Positions 1-6,580 are shown, counted from the stretch's first letter. The stretch: 16,167 nt of DNA from an uncultured Bacteroidales bacterium (GCA_937911235.1 CALDPN010000073.1:1-16167), one strand, 5' to 3'. Numbers and translations are program-made. The notes: a model not told the origin generated them from the sequence alone.

Positions 1-2
1 AT

Positions 3-80
3 GTATCTGCGAAGATGTTCCTCAGTTCGATCTCCACCGAGTCTGTCCCTGTTCAGGGAACTGCCATTGGCGATGCCATC
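3..80 (+). other. BatB-like VWA-domain fragment fused in frame to the aroQ end
   Basis: The reading frame is open from the window edge. The first 20 codons read VSAKMFLSSISTESVPVQGT, followed by AIGDAI. From family knowledge, the SAKMFL...QGT-IG-AI pattern matches the von Willebrand A domain of BatB (aerotolerance operon), not AroQ, whose sequence here should read roughly N-[AP]-[GA]-x-Y-T-H. AIGDAI (63-80) fits both families and is where the match switches. Only about 26 codons are present, so this is a fragment. An assembly or amplification chimera at a contig edge is likelier than a natural fusion, but the sequence alone cannot decide. Confidence 0.6.
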
Positions 81-236
81 AAGGCTATCACCACACCAGT
101 AGTAGAAGTGCACCTTTCCAACGTGTTTGCTCGCGAAAGCTACCGCCACGAAAGTTTCCTTACTCCAGTCTGCCGCGGTTGCATCTCCGGCTTCGGATTA
201 AAATCCTACAAACTCGCTTTAGAGAGTTTCTTGTAA
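63..236 (+). CDS. aroQ: 3-dehydroquinate dehydratase, type II (3' end only)
   Basis: This is the C-terminal part of the shikimate-pathway enzyme that converts 3-dehydroquinate to 3-dehydroshikimate in the cytoplasm. The segment VEVHLSN followed by RESYRHES and then GFGLKSYKLALES is characteristic of the type II (dodecameric) family; the His of VEVHLSN and the Arg of the following segment belong to the active site. The stop is TAA at 234-236. The N-terminal two thirds, with the flexible catalytic loop, is absent. It is replaced by a BatB-like stretch joined in frame at 63-80, so as written this could not encode a working enzyme. Its composition looks more GC-rich than the accessory genes that follow. 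Identity of the aroQ part is secure; the state of the complete gene is unknown. Confidence 0.85.
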   Translation, partial: AIGDAIKAITTPVVEVHLSNVFARESYRHESFLTPVCRGCISGFGLKSYKLALESFL

Positions 237-239
237 AAC

Positions 240-268
240 AATAAAAGCCACGTGAGGTGGCTTTTATT
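240..268. terminator. Hairpin terminator between aroQ and the fic gene
   Basis: A perfect 12-bp stem (240-251 with 257-268) encloses the 5-base loop GTGAG, with a T-rich tail on the right (TTTTATTATTT) and an A-rich stretch on the left. It starts four bases after the aroQ stop. It also contains part of the stop codon of the leftward fic gene (267-269), so it probably ends transcription from both sides. Confidence 0.8.
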
Positions 269-1754
269 ATTTAAAAATCCTATCTATAATTTCCAATTTT
301 GCTTGTGAAGGTTCTTCGTATGCGTTGCATGCTCTTAGATATTCTTTAAGCTCAGTAAAATCTGTTCCATACAAGTTGTCACTAAACTTTTGTAATTTTA
401 CCATTACATTTACGTATGCAGAAGGGTCTTTCTGGCGTGTTAATTTTCTTAGTGCTAAAATATAATCTTCCCTAAAAACAGTTGGAACAATGATTCTTGT
501 TTGCTCTGCTTTTACTAACTCAGCATTCATCATTATACGCGAAATTCTTCCATTACCATCGTTGAATGGGTGCACTTCGCTAATCATAAACATCATAAAG
601 ATTGCACGTGCAAATGGGTCTTTAAGTGCTGAATAGAATTTATATCCATAGTTTAATGTCCCTTTTACCAATTTATAATCCACAAATTCTGTATTCCCAG
701 CTCTATTATTTCTTGTTTTAAAAATACCAGGTTCTAGATGAGGGCGACCTCCTAGAAGTATTGAATGTCTTGATTGTAAGATTGAATATAGTTCATCAAT
801 AGATGATGGAGTACGGTTCATTTCGGCTCTATTAGATAGTACCTTAAATGTCCCTAATATGTCATGCGAGTCTTCGTCACGGCGCGGAATTGGAATTCCA
901 GAATCGACAATTTGTTTTGCTTCATCAATTTCAAATTCTGTACCTTCTATATAGTTTGAAAAATAACTTTCAAAGAAAGAGAAAAGCCTAAAAGATTCTT
1001 CGTCTTTGTTTCGGTTAACCCTTTCTACAAAATATTCATCTTTAATAGCATGAAATAGTGCTTCAAATAATTCACCCCTTGTTTGATCGAAAGGTAAACC
1101 CACAGATAACGCTTTAGCTGATGGTGTTGTAAGAATATCAGAAGAATGAGTTGATAGCAAGGCAGATATTATTTTGCAGATTCTTTCATACTCTTTTGGC
1201 ATATTAAGTCTTTCTGAAACTTCTCTTAATTTATCTCTATACTCATTAAGTTTTTCTTCACCGCCTATAAGTAATATTTTTTCTAATTTATTTTCTATAT
1301 CAGCAATAGGTAATAATTTTGAATTTTCAGAATCTTTTCTTGCTATTTGCATATTTTCAAGCAACCATCTATACTCACTTGCAATATAAATTCCGTTGTA
1401 TGGCAAGTCCCCTTCGTCTGCAGCAGGACCTTTTAAAAGATTTATAGTTATTCCTGGTAAATCTGTTACTTTCTTAGAATAAGTTGTTGTTAAATAAAAA
1501 TTACCTTCTGCCGTTGGGCGCATTTCTTTAGCACTTCTATGACTAATTATAGCATCAGGGTAACGCCATACAAGAATATCAATAATATTTCTTCTTACAA
1601 TATGTTCAAAACTATCAATGGTGTTGGAGGTATATAAACGCGGTGCTATTTTACGTAGTTTACCTGCTTTCTCCAACAATGATATTTGTCTTGAAACATT
1701 AGAATCAGAAGATGCAAATATTATTTCCTTTGTAATATCTACTTTACTATTCAT
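267..1754 (-). CDS. Fic family protein with AbiEi-like winged-helix N-terminus
   Basis: The protein has 495 residues from the ATG at 1754. Residues 5-42 form a helix-turn-helix segment followed by the PRLYTSN signature of AbiEi-type antitoxin/regulator domains. The C-terminal half is a Fic domain with the complete motif HPFNDGNGRISR (H395-R406), which in this family transfers AMP (or another phosphate-linked group) to a hydroxyl on a target protein. SNYIEG (266-271) fits the class II inhibitory helix motif [S/T]xxxE[G/N], so activity should be self-restrained. An in-frame TTG at 1781 would add nine residues, but it lies inside the probable -7 box (1777-1786), so the ATG is preferred. The gene stands alone, divergent from the DUF2975 operon, with no separate antitoxin. 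The upstream repeats point to autoregulation. Target and physiological role are unknown. Confidence 0.88.
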   Translation of the reverse strand: MNSKVDITKEIIFASSDSNVSRQISLLEKAGKLRKIAPRLYTSNTIDSFEHIVRRNIIDILVWRYPDAIISHRSAKEMRPTAEGNFYLTTTYSKKVTDLPGITINLLKGPAADEGDLPYNGIYIASEYRWLLENMQIARKDSENSKLLPIADIENKLEKILLIGGEEKLNEYRDKLREVSERLNMPKEYERICKIISALLSTHSSDILTTPSAKALSVGLPFDQTRGELFEALFHAIKDEYFVERVNRNKDEESFRLFSFFESYFSNYIEGTEFEIDEAKQIVDSGIPIPRRDEDSHDILGTFKVLSNRAEMNRTPSSIDELYSILQSRHSILLGGRPHLEPGIFKTRNNRAGNTEFVDYKLVKGTLNYGYKFYSALKDPFARAIFMMFMISEVHPFNDGNGRISRIMMNAELVKAEQTRIIVPTVFREDYILALRKLTRQKDPSAYVNVMVKLQKFSDNLYGTDFTELKEYLRACNAYEEPSQAKLEIIDRIFK

Positions 1755-1943
1755 ACAAATTTTATAGATTAACTTTTGCAAATATACAAATTTTGTCGAT
1801 TATAAATGTTAAAATGATAAATTTTGTAGATTATAAACACTCATTCTACAAATTTTGTAGATTAAAACTCCCCCAAATACCCAAAAACTACAAATTTTGT
1901 CGATTATAAGTGTTAAAATGATAAATTTTGTAGATTATAACAC
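1754..1943. repeat. Six-copy pseudopalindromic repeat array upstream of fic (probable operators)
   Basis: Copies share the core TACAAATTTTGT[A/C]GATTA, read on the + strand, starting at 1754, 1785, 1818, 1847, 1889 and 1922. The complete core CTACAAATTTTGTAG (1846-1860) is a perfect palindrome around its central base. The second and third copies with their spacer (about 1786-1840) recur almost exactly as the fifth and sixth (about 1890-1943), so the array partly grew by duplication of a ~54-bp block. The first two copies surround the fic -7 box. Family knowledge: AbiEi-type proteins bind inverted repeats in their own promoters. Inference: these are the operators of the Fic protein's N-terminal domain. 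Confidence 0.8.
1777..1786 (-). promoter_or_regulatory. Probable -7 box of the fic promoter
   Basis: Read leftwards, the sequence is TATATTTGCA, a match to the Bacteroidota -7 consensus TAnnTTTG. No perfect -33 TTTG lies at the usual distance; a TTTA is present about 16 bases upstream. Transcription would begin near 1770, only some 15 bases before the ATG at 1754. Repeat copies lie on both sides of the box (1754-1772 and 1785-1805), so a bound repressor would cover it. Confidence 0.6.
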
Positions 1944-2033
1944 TTTTTATCCCGCGTTAACCCAATAATGATGTGGAAACAATAAAAAATCAATGATTTT
2001 TAATAAAAATATATTGAAAAACGATAAAATTAT
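1944..2033. other. AT-rich spacer between the repeat array and the operon promoter
   Basis: No gene is visible here. It contains one AT-rich palindrome, AAAAATCA-A-TGATTTTT (1985-2001), with 8-bp arms. It lies just upstream of the -33 box of the rightward operon and could be a regulator site or simply part of the low-GC spacer. Confidence 0.35.
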
Positions 2034-2065
2034 TTTGTTTTTCAAGAAAAGTGTGTATCTTTGCA
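2034..2065 (+). promoter_or_regulatory. Bacteroidota-type promoter for the DUF2975-ABC exporter operon
   Basis: TTTG at 2034-2037 is followed after 18 bases by TATCTTTGCA at 2056-2065, a perfect match to the TTTG-N17-23-TAnnTTTG consensus of the Bacteroidota primary sigma factor. Transcription should start near 2070, leaving a leader of about 50 bases before the ATG at 2119. Confidence 0.8.
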
Positions 2066-2071
2066 TCGTGA

Positions 2072-2083
2072 AACTAATTAGTT
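2072..2083. promoter_or_regulatory. Perfect 12-bp palindrome at the predicted transcription start (candidate operator)
   Basis: AACTAATTAGTT is a perfect palindrome 6 bases after the end of the -7 region, at or next to the expected start of transcription. A repressor bound here would block initiation. The small XRE-type regulator encoded at 2795-3001 in the same operon is the obvious candidate. That link is inference; short AT-rich palindromes also arise by chance. Confidence 0.4.
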
Positions 2084-2118
2084 CGTAACGTAAATTATAA
2101 ACTAACAAATCTAAAACA

Positions 2119-2790
2119 ATGAAAAAATTTAAAGTATTAACTATTTTGCTGTTTGCCTTGGTTGTACTAAACGTAGTCATTAGCAAATCAGCCCTTTTGT
2201 TACCTATAAACAATAATTTTGCAGAATATTTTTTAAAGAGAGCTCTTACTACCTGTAGAATAGAACCAAAATCAGACCTTAAGGAAATGCCTGTTATCAA
2301 TGTAGGTGATGCACAAGTAGGAACTAATCCTACAACGGCAGATATTTCTGTTATGACAGAATATTCTGGTTGTTCTATGCTTTGGCTTAAACTAACGGCT
2401 AAAAATCGTCACGACTTAAAGGAAATGATGATTGTTTATTGGAGCGCATCTATTGCTGTATTTATTGTATCGGTTATCATTTGCATTTATTCATTTGTTT
2501 TAGCATGCAGGGTGTTATGGGGTTTTACAAAAGAAAAAATCTTTACCTATAAACAGTCTAAACGAATAGGTACCATTGCTTTTTTACTCATTCTTTCGGA
2601 TGTGCTAAACAATGTCTATACACTGGGAATACACTATTACACAGCCTCTAAAGTAACCTTAACAGATTGGGAATTTGTTATGCCAAATCTTTATATATCA
2701 GGCATTATTACAGCCATAATCCTTTGGCTGTTCAACGAGATACTTAAACAAACTATTTTACTAAAAGAAGAACAATCTTTAACTATTTAA
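2119..2790 (+). CDS. DUF2975 domain membrane protein
   Basis: The product has 223 residues and four predicted membrane segments (about 4-30, 104-135, 150-173, 188-208). A soluble region of some 70 residues lies between the first and second segments, probably outside the membrane. The final EILKQTILLKEEQSLTI resembles the conserved end of DUF2975 proteins (hydrophobic helix, then [K/E]EEQxLTI). DUF2975 genes are characteristically followed by a YozG-like XRE regulator, exactly as here with a 4-base gap. The molecular function of the family is not known; a membrane partner or sensor for the small regulator is a reasonable inference. It is the first gene of a seven-gene operon that ends with ABC exporter genes. 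The start is the first ATG after the promoter, behind an A-rich leader. Confidence 0.75.
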   Translation: MKKFKVLTILLFALVVLNVVISKSALLLPINNNFAEYFLKRALTTCRIEPKSDLKEMPVINVGDAQVGTNPTTADISVMTEYSGCSMLWLKLTAKNRHDLKEMMIVYWSASIAVFIVSVIICIYSFVLACRVLWGFTKEKIFTYKQSKRIGTIAFLLILSDVLNNVYTLGIHYYTASKVTLTDWEFVMPNLYISGIITAIILWLFNEILKQTILLKEEQSLTI

Positions 2791-2794
2791 GAAT

Positions 2795-3001
2795 ATGCCA
2801 ATAGTAGTAAATTTAGATGTAATGATGGCCAAGCGAAAGATTTCGCTTGGAGAATTGGCAGACAAAGTGGGTATCACCCAAGCCAATTTGTCTATCCTAA
2901 AAACAGGCAAAGCCAAGGCCATACGTTTTGGTACGCTTGAGGCTATTTGCGAGGCACTTGATTGTCAACCATCAGATATTTTAGAATACGTAAAAGAATA
3001 A
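2795..3001 (+). CDS. Small XRE-family (Cro/C1-type) transcriptional regulator, YozG-like
   Basis: A 68-residue protein consisting almost entirely of one helix-turn-helix domain. SLGELADKVGITQANLSILK (residues 17-36) holds the turn and recognition helix, and the end ALDCQPSDILEYV is the usual closure of the HTH_26/YozG subgroup. It has no separate ligand or dimerisation domain. It lies 4 bases after the DUF2975 gene, the standard pairing for both families, and 12 bases before the lipoprotein gene. It probably controls its own operon, perhaps through the palindrome at 2072-2083 (inference). Identification as a DNA-binding regulator is secure; its target and signal are not. Confidence 0.88.
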   Translation: MPIVVNLDVMMAKRKISLGELADKVGITQANLSILKTGKAKAIRFGTLEAICEALDCQPSDILEYVKE

Positions 3002-3013
3002 AACAACATTATT

Positions 3014-3718
3014 ATGAAAAAATACTTATTATTATCAGCCGTTGCCGTTATGGCATTAATGACTTCGTGTCGTGATTATTCATACGAAGAAGAACCAAAC
3101 CGTGTATTTATTGAGGGCTTAACAGTAGAAACTGTTGCTCACGAATATTTTGAAGAATCCAGATGGAATTCTCCTAACATCTTATCACCTGAAGTTAAAA
3201 CAGATGTGACAAAATATGCAGATATACTAGAACTGGACTCTACACTAGTTAAATACGAAGATGTGCTAGCCAATGTACAAAAATATAATACCAAAGGTAA
3301 CCTTGTTATTATGATGCATCGTATTCCTAAATTTGTAGTTGTTAATGCAGATGGCAAAGCATCTTGTTACAAAGACTTTAGAAATTTGGGCAATGAGATT
3401 GTTTCATTAGACTTAACCAACTGCATCTGTGCTACTTGTGTTGGATATGTTACAGATAGTTATATTGCATTACTTACACCTGATCAACGTATTTACAACT
3501 GGAATACAGACCACCTAAATCGTTGCTTAGACTTCTATTCACTTGCAGATGGCACATATATAGGCAGTATGAAACTACCAAAAGAGGTATGTGATATGTG
3601 GTTACAAGATGTTCATTTTGAAAATGGTTTATTAGAAGTGTATTACACCGATGCATTATTTAGCGAAAAATACACCTACAAATTCAGCAAAGATATTGAG
3701 TCACTACTTAATAAATAG
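3014..3718 (+). CDS. Hypothetical lipoprotein, possibly beta-propeller-like
   Basis: The 234-residue product begins with a type II signal peptide: a charged MKK, a hydrophobic stretch, then the lipobox MTSC with the lipidated Cys19. Residues 20-27 after the Cys are acidic (three Glu and one Asp), which in Bacteroidota can mark lipoproteins for the cell surface; this copy does not match a defined export signal exactly. Two segments (FVVVNADGKASCYKDF and FYSLADGTYIGSMKLP) resemble single blades of the TolB/BF3164-like propeller lipoproteins, but the protein is too short for a full six-blade propeller. There is a CxCxxC cluster at 137-142. It is the third gene of the operon, 6 bases before the exporter genes, so it may act with the exporter. 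No specific function can be assigned. Confidence 0.6.
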   Translation: MKKYLLLSAVAVMALMTSCRDYSYEEEPNRVFIEGLTVETVAHEYFEESRWNSPNILSPEVKTDVTKYADILELDSTLVKYEDVLANVQKYNTKGNLVIMMHRIPKFVVVNADGKASCYKDFRNLGNEIVSLDLTNCICATCVGYVTDSYIALLTPDQRIYNWNTDHLNRCLDFYSLADGTYIGSMKLPKEVCDMWLQDVHFENGLLEVYYTDALFSEKYTYKFSKDIESLLNK

Positions 3719-3724
3719 GAAAAT

Positions 3725-4417
3725 ATGTTTTGGCAGTTTTTGTTGTTAAATATTAAGCCTTGGTGGAGAACATTGTTAAAAAGACAACTTCTTTTTCCAT
3801 TATTCGTTCTACCAATGTTTATATTGCAATTAAGTTATACAGACTTTGGTACCTGGACGGAATACGTGAAGATATTTTATTTGTTTATGGTAATGTCTTT
3901 TGGCTTTCTCCTGTTGCTCTCTAGTTATACTTTGAGAATTGAATCTCATTTTATCAATTTAGTATATACTTGGCATTACAAAACACTATACTCATACTTT
4001 ATAAGTAAATGTATAATAGGAGCTTTCTTTACATTGATATATTTCCTATTGTATTATTTTATAGTGCCAATGCAGTTAGAAGTATTTTTAGGTAGTTCAG
4101 TCTTCTCAATAGGAATGTCATGTTGTTTAGGTTTACTTGCTGTACCATATAACAATTATAGCCTAGACTTATTTGATATGGCTAAGATGAGGGCAAATTC
4201 TATGAAGGGGTTTGTCGGCTATCTTACAGTTGTAATTATGATACTAATTACAGTTATTTTGTGCATGCCTATTTACTTGGCTCTTCCTACTTACGTTTAT
4301 TGGATATATTTTGCTGTAGGTTTACCATTAATCATACTAATGCCACTATGGATAAAAATATCTGTGAAACTGATTGTTAAAAGAAAATATACTCTGATTG
4401 ATTCACTTTCTAAGTAA
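3725..4417 (+). CDS. ABC-exporter membrane subunit, DUF5687 C-half-like (copy A)
   Basis: A 230-residue, strongly hydrophobic protein with about six membrane segments after an amphipathic start (FWQFLLLNIKPWWRTLLKR). It is clearly paralogous to the product of 5861-6538. Both share the starting FWQF-LLNIKP-RTLLKR, the mid-protein pattern LR-x-x-S-x-FIN with W-x-YK and YSYF, the segment PYN...LDLFD, and an end with PLW-KI-V, K-x-KY and IDSL. As I recall the family, these features match the C-terminal half of DUF5687 permeases, which are normally single proteins of about 490 residues. This copy has lost much of the conserved stretch after LDLFD, so it is the more divergent one. It precedes the ATPase gene by 7 bases and probably dimerises with the N-half subunit, possibly as an alternative to copy B. 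Confidence 0.6.
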   Translation: MFWQFLLLNIKPWWRTLLKRQLLFPLFVLPMFILQLSYTDFGTWTEYVKIFYLFMVMSFGFLLLLSSYTLRIESHFINLVYTWHYKTLYSYFISKCIIGAFFTLIYFLLYYFIVPMQLEVFLGSSVFSIGMSCCLGLLAVPYNNYSLDLFDMAKMRANSMKGFVGYLTVVIMILITVILCMPIYLALPTYVYWIYFAVGLPLIILMPLWIKISVKLIVKRKYTLIDSLSK

Positions 4418-4424
4418 CAAGATT

Positions 4425-5126
4425 ATGATAAAAATAGATAATTTAACTAAATATTTTGGCGATAACAAAGCACTTGATATAAAAGAACTACAAGTGGAAC
4501 AAGGAAGTATTGTAGGTCTAGTTGGTAACAATGGTGCGGGCAAAACCACTATGTTAAGATTGGTACTCGATCTTTGCCAAGCAAGTAGCGGGGTGGTTTT
4601 AAGTGGTGGCAAAGATGTGTCTAAATCTGAAGATTGGAAACTCTACACAGGTTCGTTTCTTGATTCTGGTTATTTAATAGAGTTTCTTACTCCAGAAGAA
4701 TATTTCAATCTAATTGGAGAACTAAACCATATCAGCAAAGAAGAGTTGCAAGCACGTATAGCTAAGTTTACATCGTTTATGAACGGTGAAATTCTTGGCA
4801 AAAAGAAAATTATAAAAAATTATTCGGCAGGTAACAAACAAAAGATTGGCATTGTAGCTGCTATGATAACAAATCCTAAAGTGTTGCTGCTTGACGAGCC
4901 TTTCAATTTTCTAGATCCATCTTCTCAAATGGAGATGCTACGTCTGCTAAAAGAAATGAATAGTGAGGTTGGTACTACTATGATATTGTCAAGTCACAAT
5001 ATAGAACTAGTTTCTGAAATATCATCAAGAATTATCTTGCTAGAAAAAGGTATGGTGAAAAAGGATATTACTGGAAGCGCAAGCGAAGCTATAGAAGAAT
5101 TAAGAGCTTATTTCTTAGGCAAATAA
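4425..5126 (+). CDS. ABC transporter ATP-binding protein
   Basis: A 233-residue nucleotide-binding subunit that powers the adjacent membrane proteins from the cytoplasmic face. Visible motifs are Walker A GNNGAGKTT (34-42), Walker B VLLLDEP (153-159, with D157 and E158), D-loop FLDP, and the switch His191 in SSHN. The signature loop is YSAGNKQK (133-140) instead of the classical LSGGQ. The region where the Q-loop is expected (TGSFLDSGYLIEFLTPEEYF, 75-94) has no glutamine. The FLTPEEYF stretch is usual for exporter ATPases of the CcmA/YxlF type. The start at 4425 gives MIKIDNLTKYF, the normal beginning, and a 7-base gap after the previous stop. An upstream in-frame ATG at 4398 would overlap the preceding gene and add nine atypical residues. 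Confidence 0.9.
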   Translation: MIKIDNLTKYFGDNKALDIKELQVEQGSIVGLVGNNGAGKTTMLRLVLDLCQASSGVVLSGGKDVSKSEDWKLYTGSFLDSGYLIEFLTPEEYFNLIGELNHISKEELQARIAKFTSFMNGEILGKKKIIKNYSAGNKQKIGIVAAMITNPKVLLLDEPFNFLDPSSQMEMLRLLKEMNSEVGTTMILSSHNIELVSEISSRIILLEKGMVKKDITGSASEAIEELRAYFLGK

Positions 5127-5129
5127 ATT

Positions 5130-5843
5130 ATGGATGTAAATTTAATTTCCAAATTATATAAGCTGTCGTTTAAAGGCTCTCTCCTTAAGATAAAGGAGAA
5201 TAAATCTGCCTTAATATCCACTATTTTTTTATATTCAATCATGGTGGGTACAGCAGTATTGCTACTTATTAAGCTAAACCAGAATATAAGCGAGGAACTT
5301 GAAAGCATAATAGGTAGAAATGATACACACCTAATCATTAATGCAATATTGATTTTGTTGTTTGCTTTTGATTTTATTGCTAAACTATTCGGAAAGAGTC
5401 ATAAAGGTCTTAATGTGTACTCATTTCTAACCTTGCCTGTAAGGAAAAAGGTGCTATCTGATGCCATTTTTATAAAAGAGTGTTTTTCTCTATGGAACTT
5501 GGCTTTACCTTTATTTTTCTTGCCTTGCCTACTTATTTATCCATACGGCATAGACAAGATAATATGTTATATGTTTTTCTTATACACCCTAAGCGCGTGC
5601 AATACTATTATAGGTAGAATATTTAGACTTGGCAGAAAGAGAAAGCGTATTTATTACCTTTTCACTGTACTATACCTAGTGCTACTATTTTTGGCAGTTC
5701 CTTTGGTAGTGCAATTTAGCTATGCCGTACTATTTAAAGCAAATATTTACTTTTATGCCTTGCTAGGGGTGTTTATCTTATGCGTTTTGCATCGCATCTT
5801 TCGCAAAACCTGCATTCAAGATTTTTATTATATAGATGAGTAA
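5130..5843 (+). CDS. ABC-exporter membrane subunit, DUF5687 N-half-like
   Basis: A 237-residue integral membrane protein with about six hydrophobic segments, 3 bases after the ATPase stop. The middle (DFIAKLFGKSHKGLNVYSFL, then TLPVRKK and the WNLALPL region) resembles the N-terminal half of DUF5687 permeases, where a [F/L]DF...KF segment precedes a YL-LPV-[R/K] segment. It ends with RKTCIQDFYYIDE, equivalent to the linker in the middle of full-length family members. No second half is fused on. That half appears instead as the separate gene 17 bases downstream and as its paralogue at 3725-4417. Likely role: membrane-spanning partner of the ATPase in an exporter of unknown substrate. The domain assignment rests on remembered family patterns, so it is moderate only. 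Confidence 0.6.
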   Translation: MDVNLISKLYKLSFKGSLLKIKENKSALISTIFLYSIMVGTAVLLLIKLNQNISEELESIIGRNDTHLIINAILILLFAFDFIAKLFGKSHKGLNVYSFLTLPVRKKVLSDAIFIKECFSLWNLALPLFFLPCLLIYPYGIDKIICYMFFLYTLSACNTIIGRIFRLGRKRKRIYYLFTVLYLVLLFLAVPLVVQFSYAVLFKANIYFYALLGVFILCVLHRIFRKTCIQDFYYIDE

Positions 5844-5860
5844 AACTTTGTGAGTGTATT

Positions 5861-6538
5861 ATGGAATTATTTTGGCAATTCTTTTTATTAAATATAAAAC
5901 CTTTTGGAAGAACATTATTAAAAAGGTTTTTCATTCACATGTTAATATGTACATTTCTATTATTTGTAATGATACTATTAATAGATCAAAACATGTTTTC
6001 GTTAAATATTTTTTTTCTATGTGGTTTTATTCCTTTTCTGTTTTCGGAATATGCTCTAAGAATGGATTCTTCATTTATTAATATAATGTTTAGTTGGGGT
6101 TATAAGAGGATTTATTCTTATTTTCTTTGCAAATACCTGTTTGCAATACTTATTGCATTTGTATATACATTGTTGCTTTATTTGGCGTTGCCGATAGGAA
6201 TGGAAAAAACTTTAGGTTGTGCATTTTTAAGTATTGGTGTTATGTTATGTGTAGGTATTCTAACCATTCCATACAACAAAAATAAACTAGACTTATTTGA
6301 TGATGCAGCATTTAAAGGCAATACAGGTAGTAAAAAAATTACATTTATTCGTATAATATTTTTGGCTATTGTACACTTTATACTTATACCAATGTTAGAA
6401 GGTTGTAACGAAAATCTATATTTAATATACTTTGTAATAGGTGCAACACTAACTCTTTTTACTCCACTGTGGGTTAAAATTGCAGTAAATAAGATTATTA
6501 AAAACAAATACAACATAATAGATTCACTTACAAGGTAA
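5861..6538 (+). CDS. ABC-exporter membrane subunit, DUF5687 C-half-like (copy B)
   Basis: A 225-residue hydrophobic protein that begins MELFWQFFLLNIKPFGRTLLKR and ends NKYNIIDSLTR, colinear with copy A at 3725-4417 over its whole length. It keeps the segment NKLDLFDDAAFKGNTGSKK, which in DUF5687 proteins reads approximately [K/R]LDL...AAFN-x-x-G-T-G, so it is closer to the family pattern than copy A. With the N-half gene just upstream it restores the order of a full-length DUF5687 permease, but the two reading frames differ and are separated by 17 bases and a stop codon, so they are two genes. It is the last gene of the operon; a terminator follows 43 bases later. Substrate unknown. Confidence 0.6.
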   Translation: MELFWQFFLLNIKPFGRTLLKRFFIHMLICTFLLFVMILLIDQNMFSLNIFFLCGFIPFLFSEYALRMDSSFINIMFSWGYKRIYSYFLCKYLFAILIAFVYTLLLYLALPIGMEKTLGCAFLSIGVMLCVGILTIPYNKNKLDLFDDAAFKGNTGSKKITFIRIIFLAIVHFILIPMLEGCNENLYLIYFVIGATLTLFTPLWVKIAVNKIIKNKYNIIDSLTR

Positions 6539-6580
6539 AAAATAGGATAAAAAATTTCTCTTCCGTAAGAAAGATTCTTC

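Noticed and set aside
1755..1781. TTG start of the Fic protein at 1781
   Set aside because: It coincides with the probable -7 box and would lie upstream of the expected transcription start; the ATG at 1754 begins a normal N-terminus.
1754..1943. Possible CRISPR array
   Set aside because: Copies are about 20 bases and pseudopalindromic, the inter-copy DNA is itself partly duplicated rather than unique, and no cas gene is nearby. An operator array fits better.
1947..2300. Minus-strand open frame of 117 codons
   Set aside because: It is antisense to the DUF2975 gene and its promoter, and its sequence resembles no protein family; it is a low-complexity AT-rich artefact.
5844..5860. Frameshift error splitting one full-length DUF5687 gene
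   Set aside because: The downstream gene has its own start, its N-terminus matches that of the free-standing copy A, and a stop plus 17 bases separate the frames. Two real genes are likelier, though a read check would be worthwhile.
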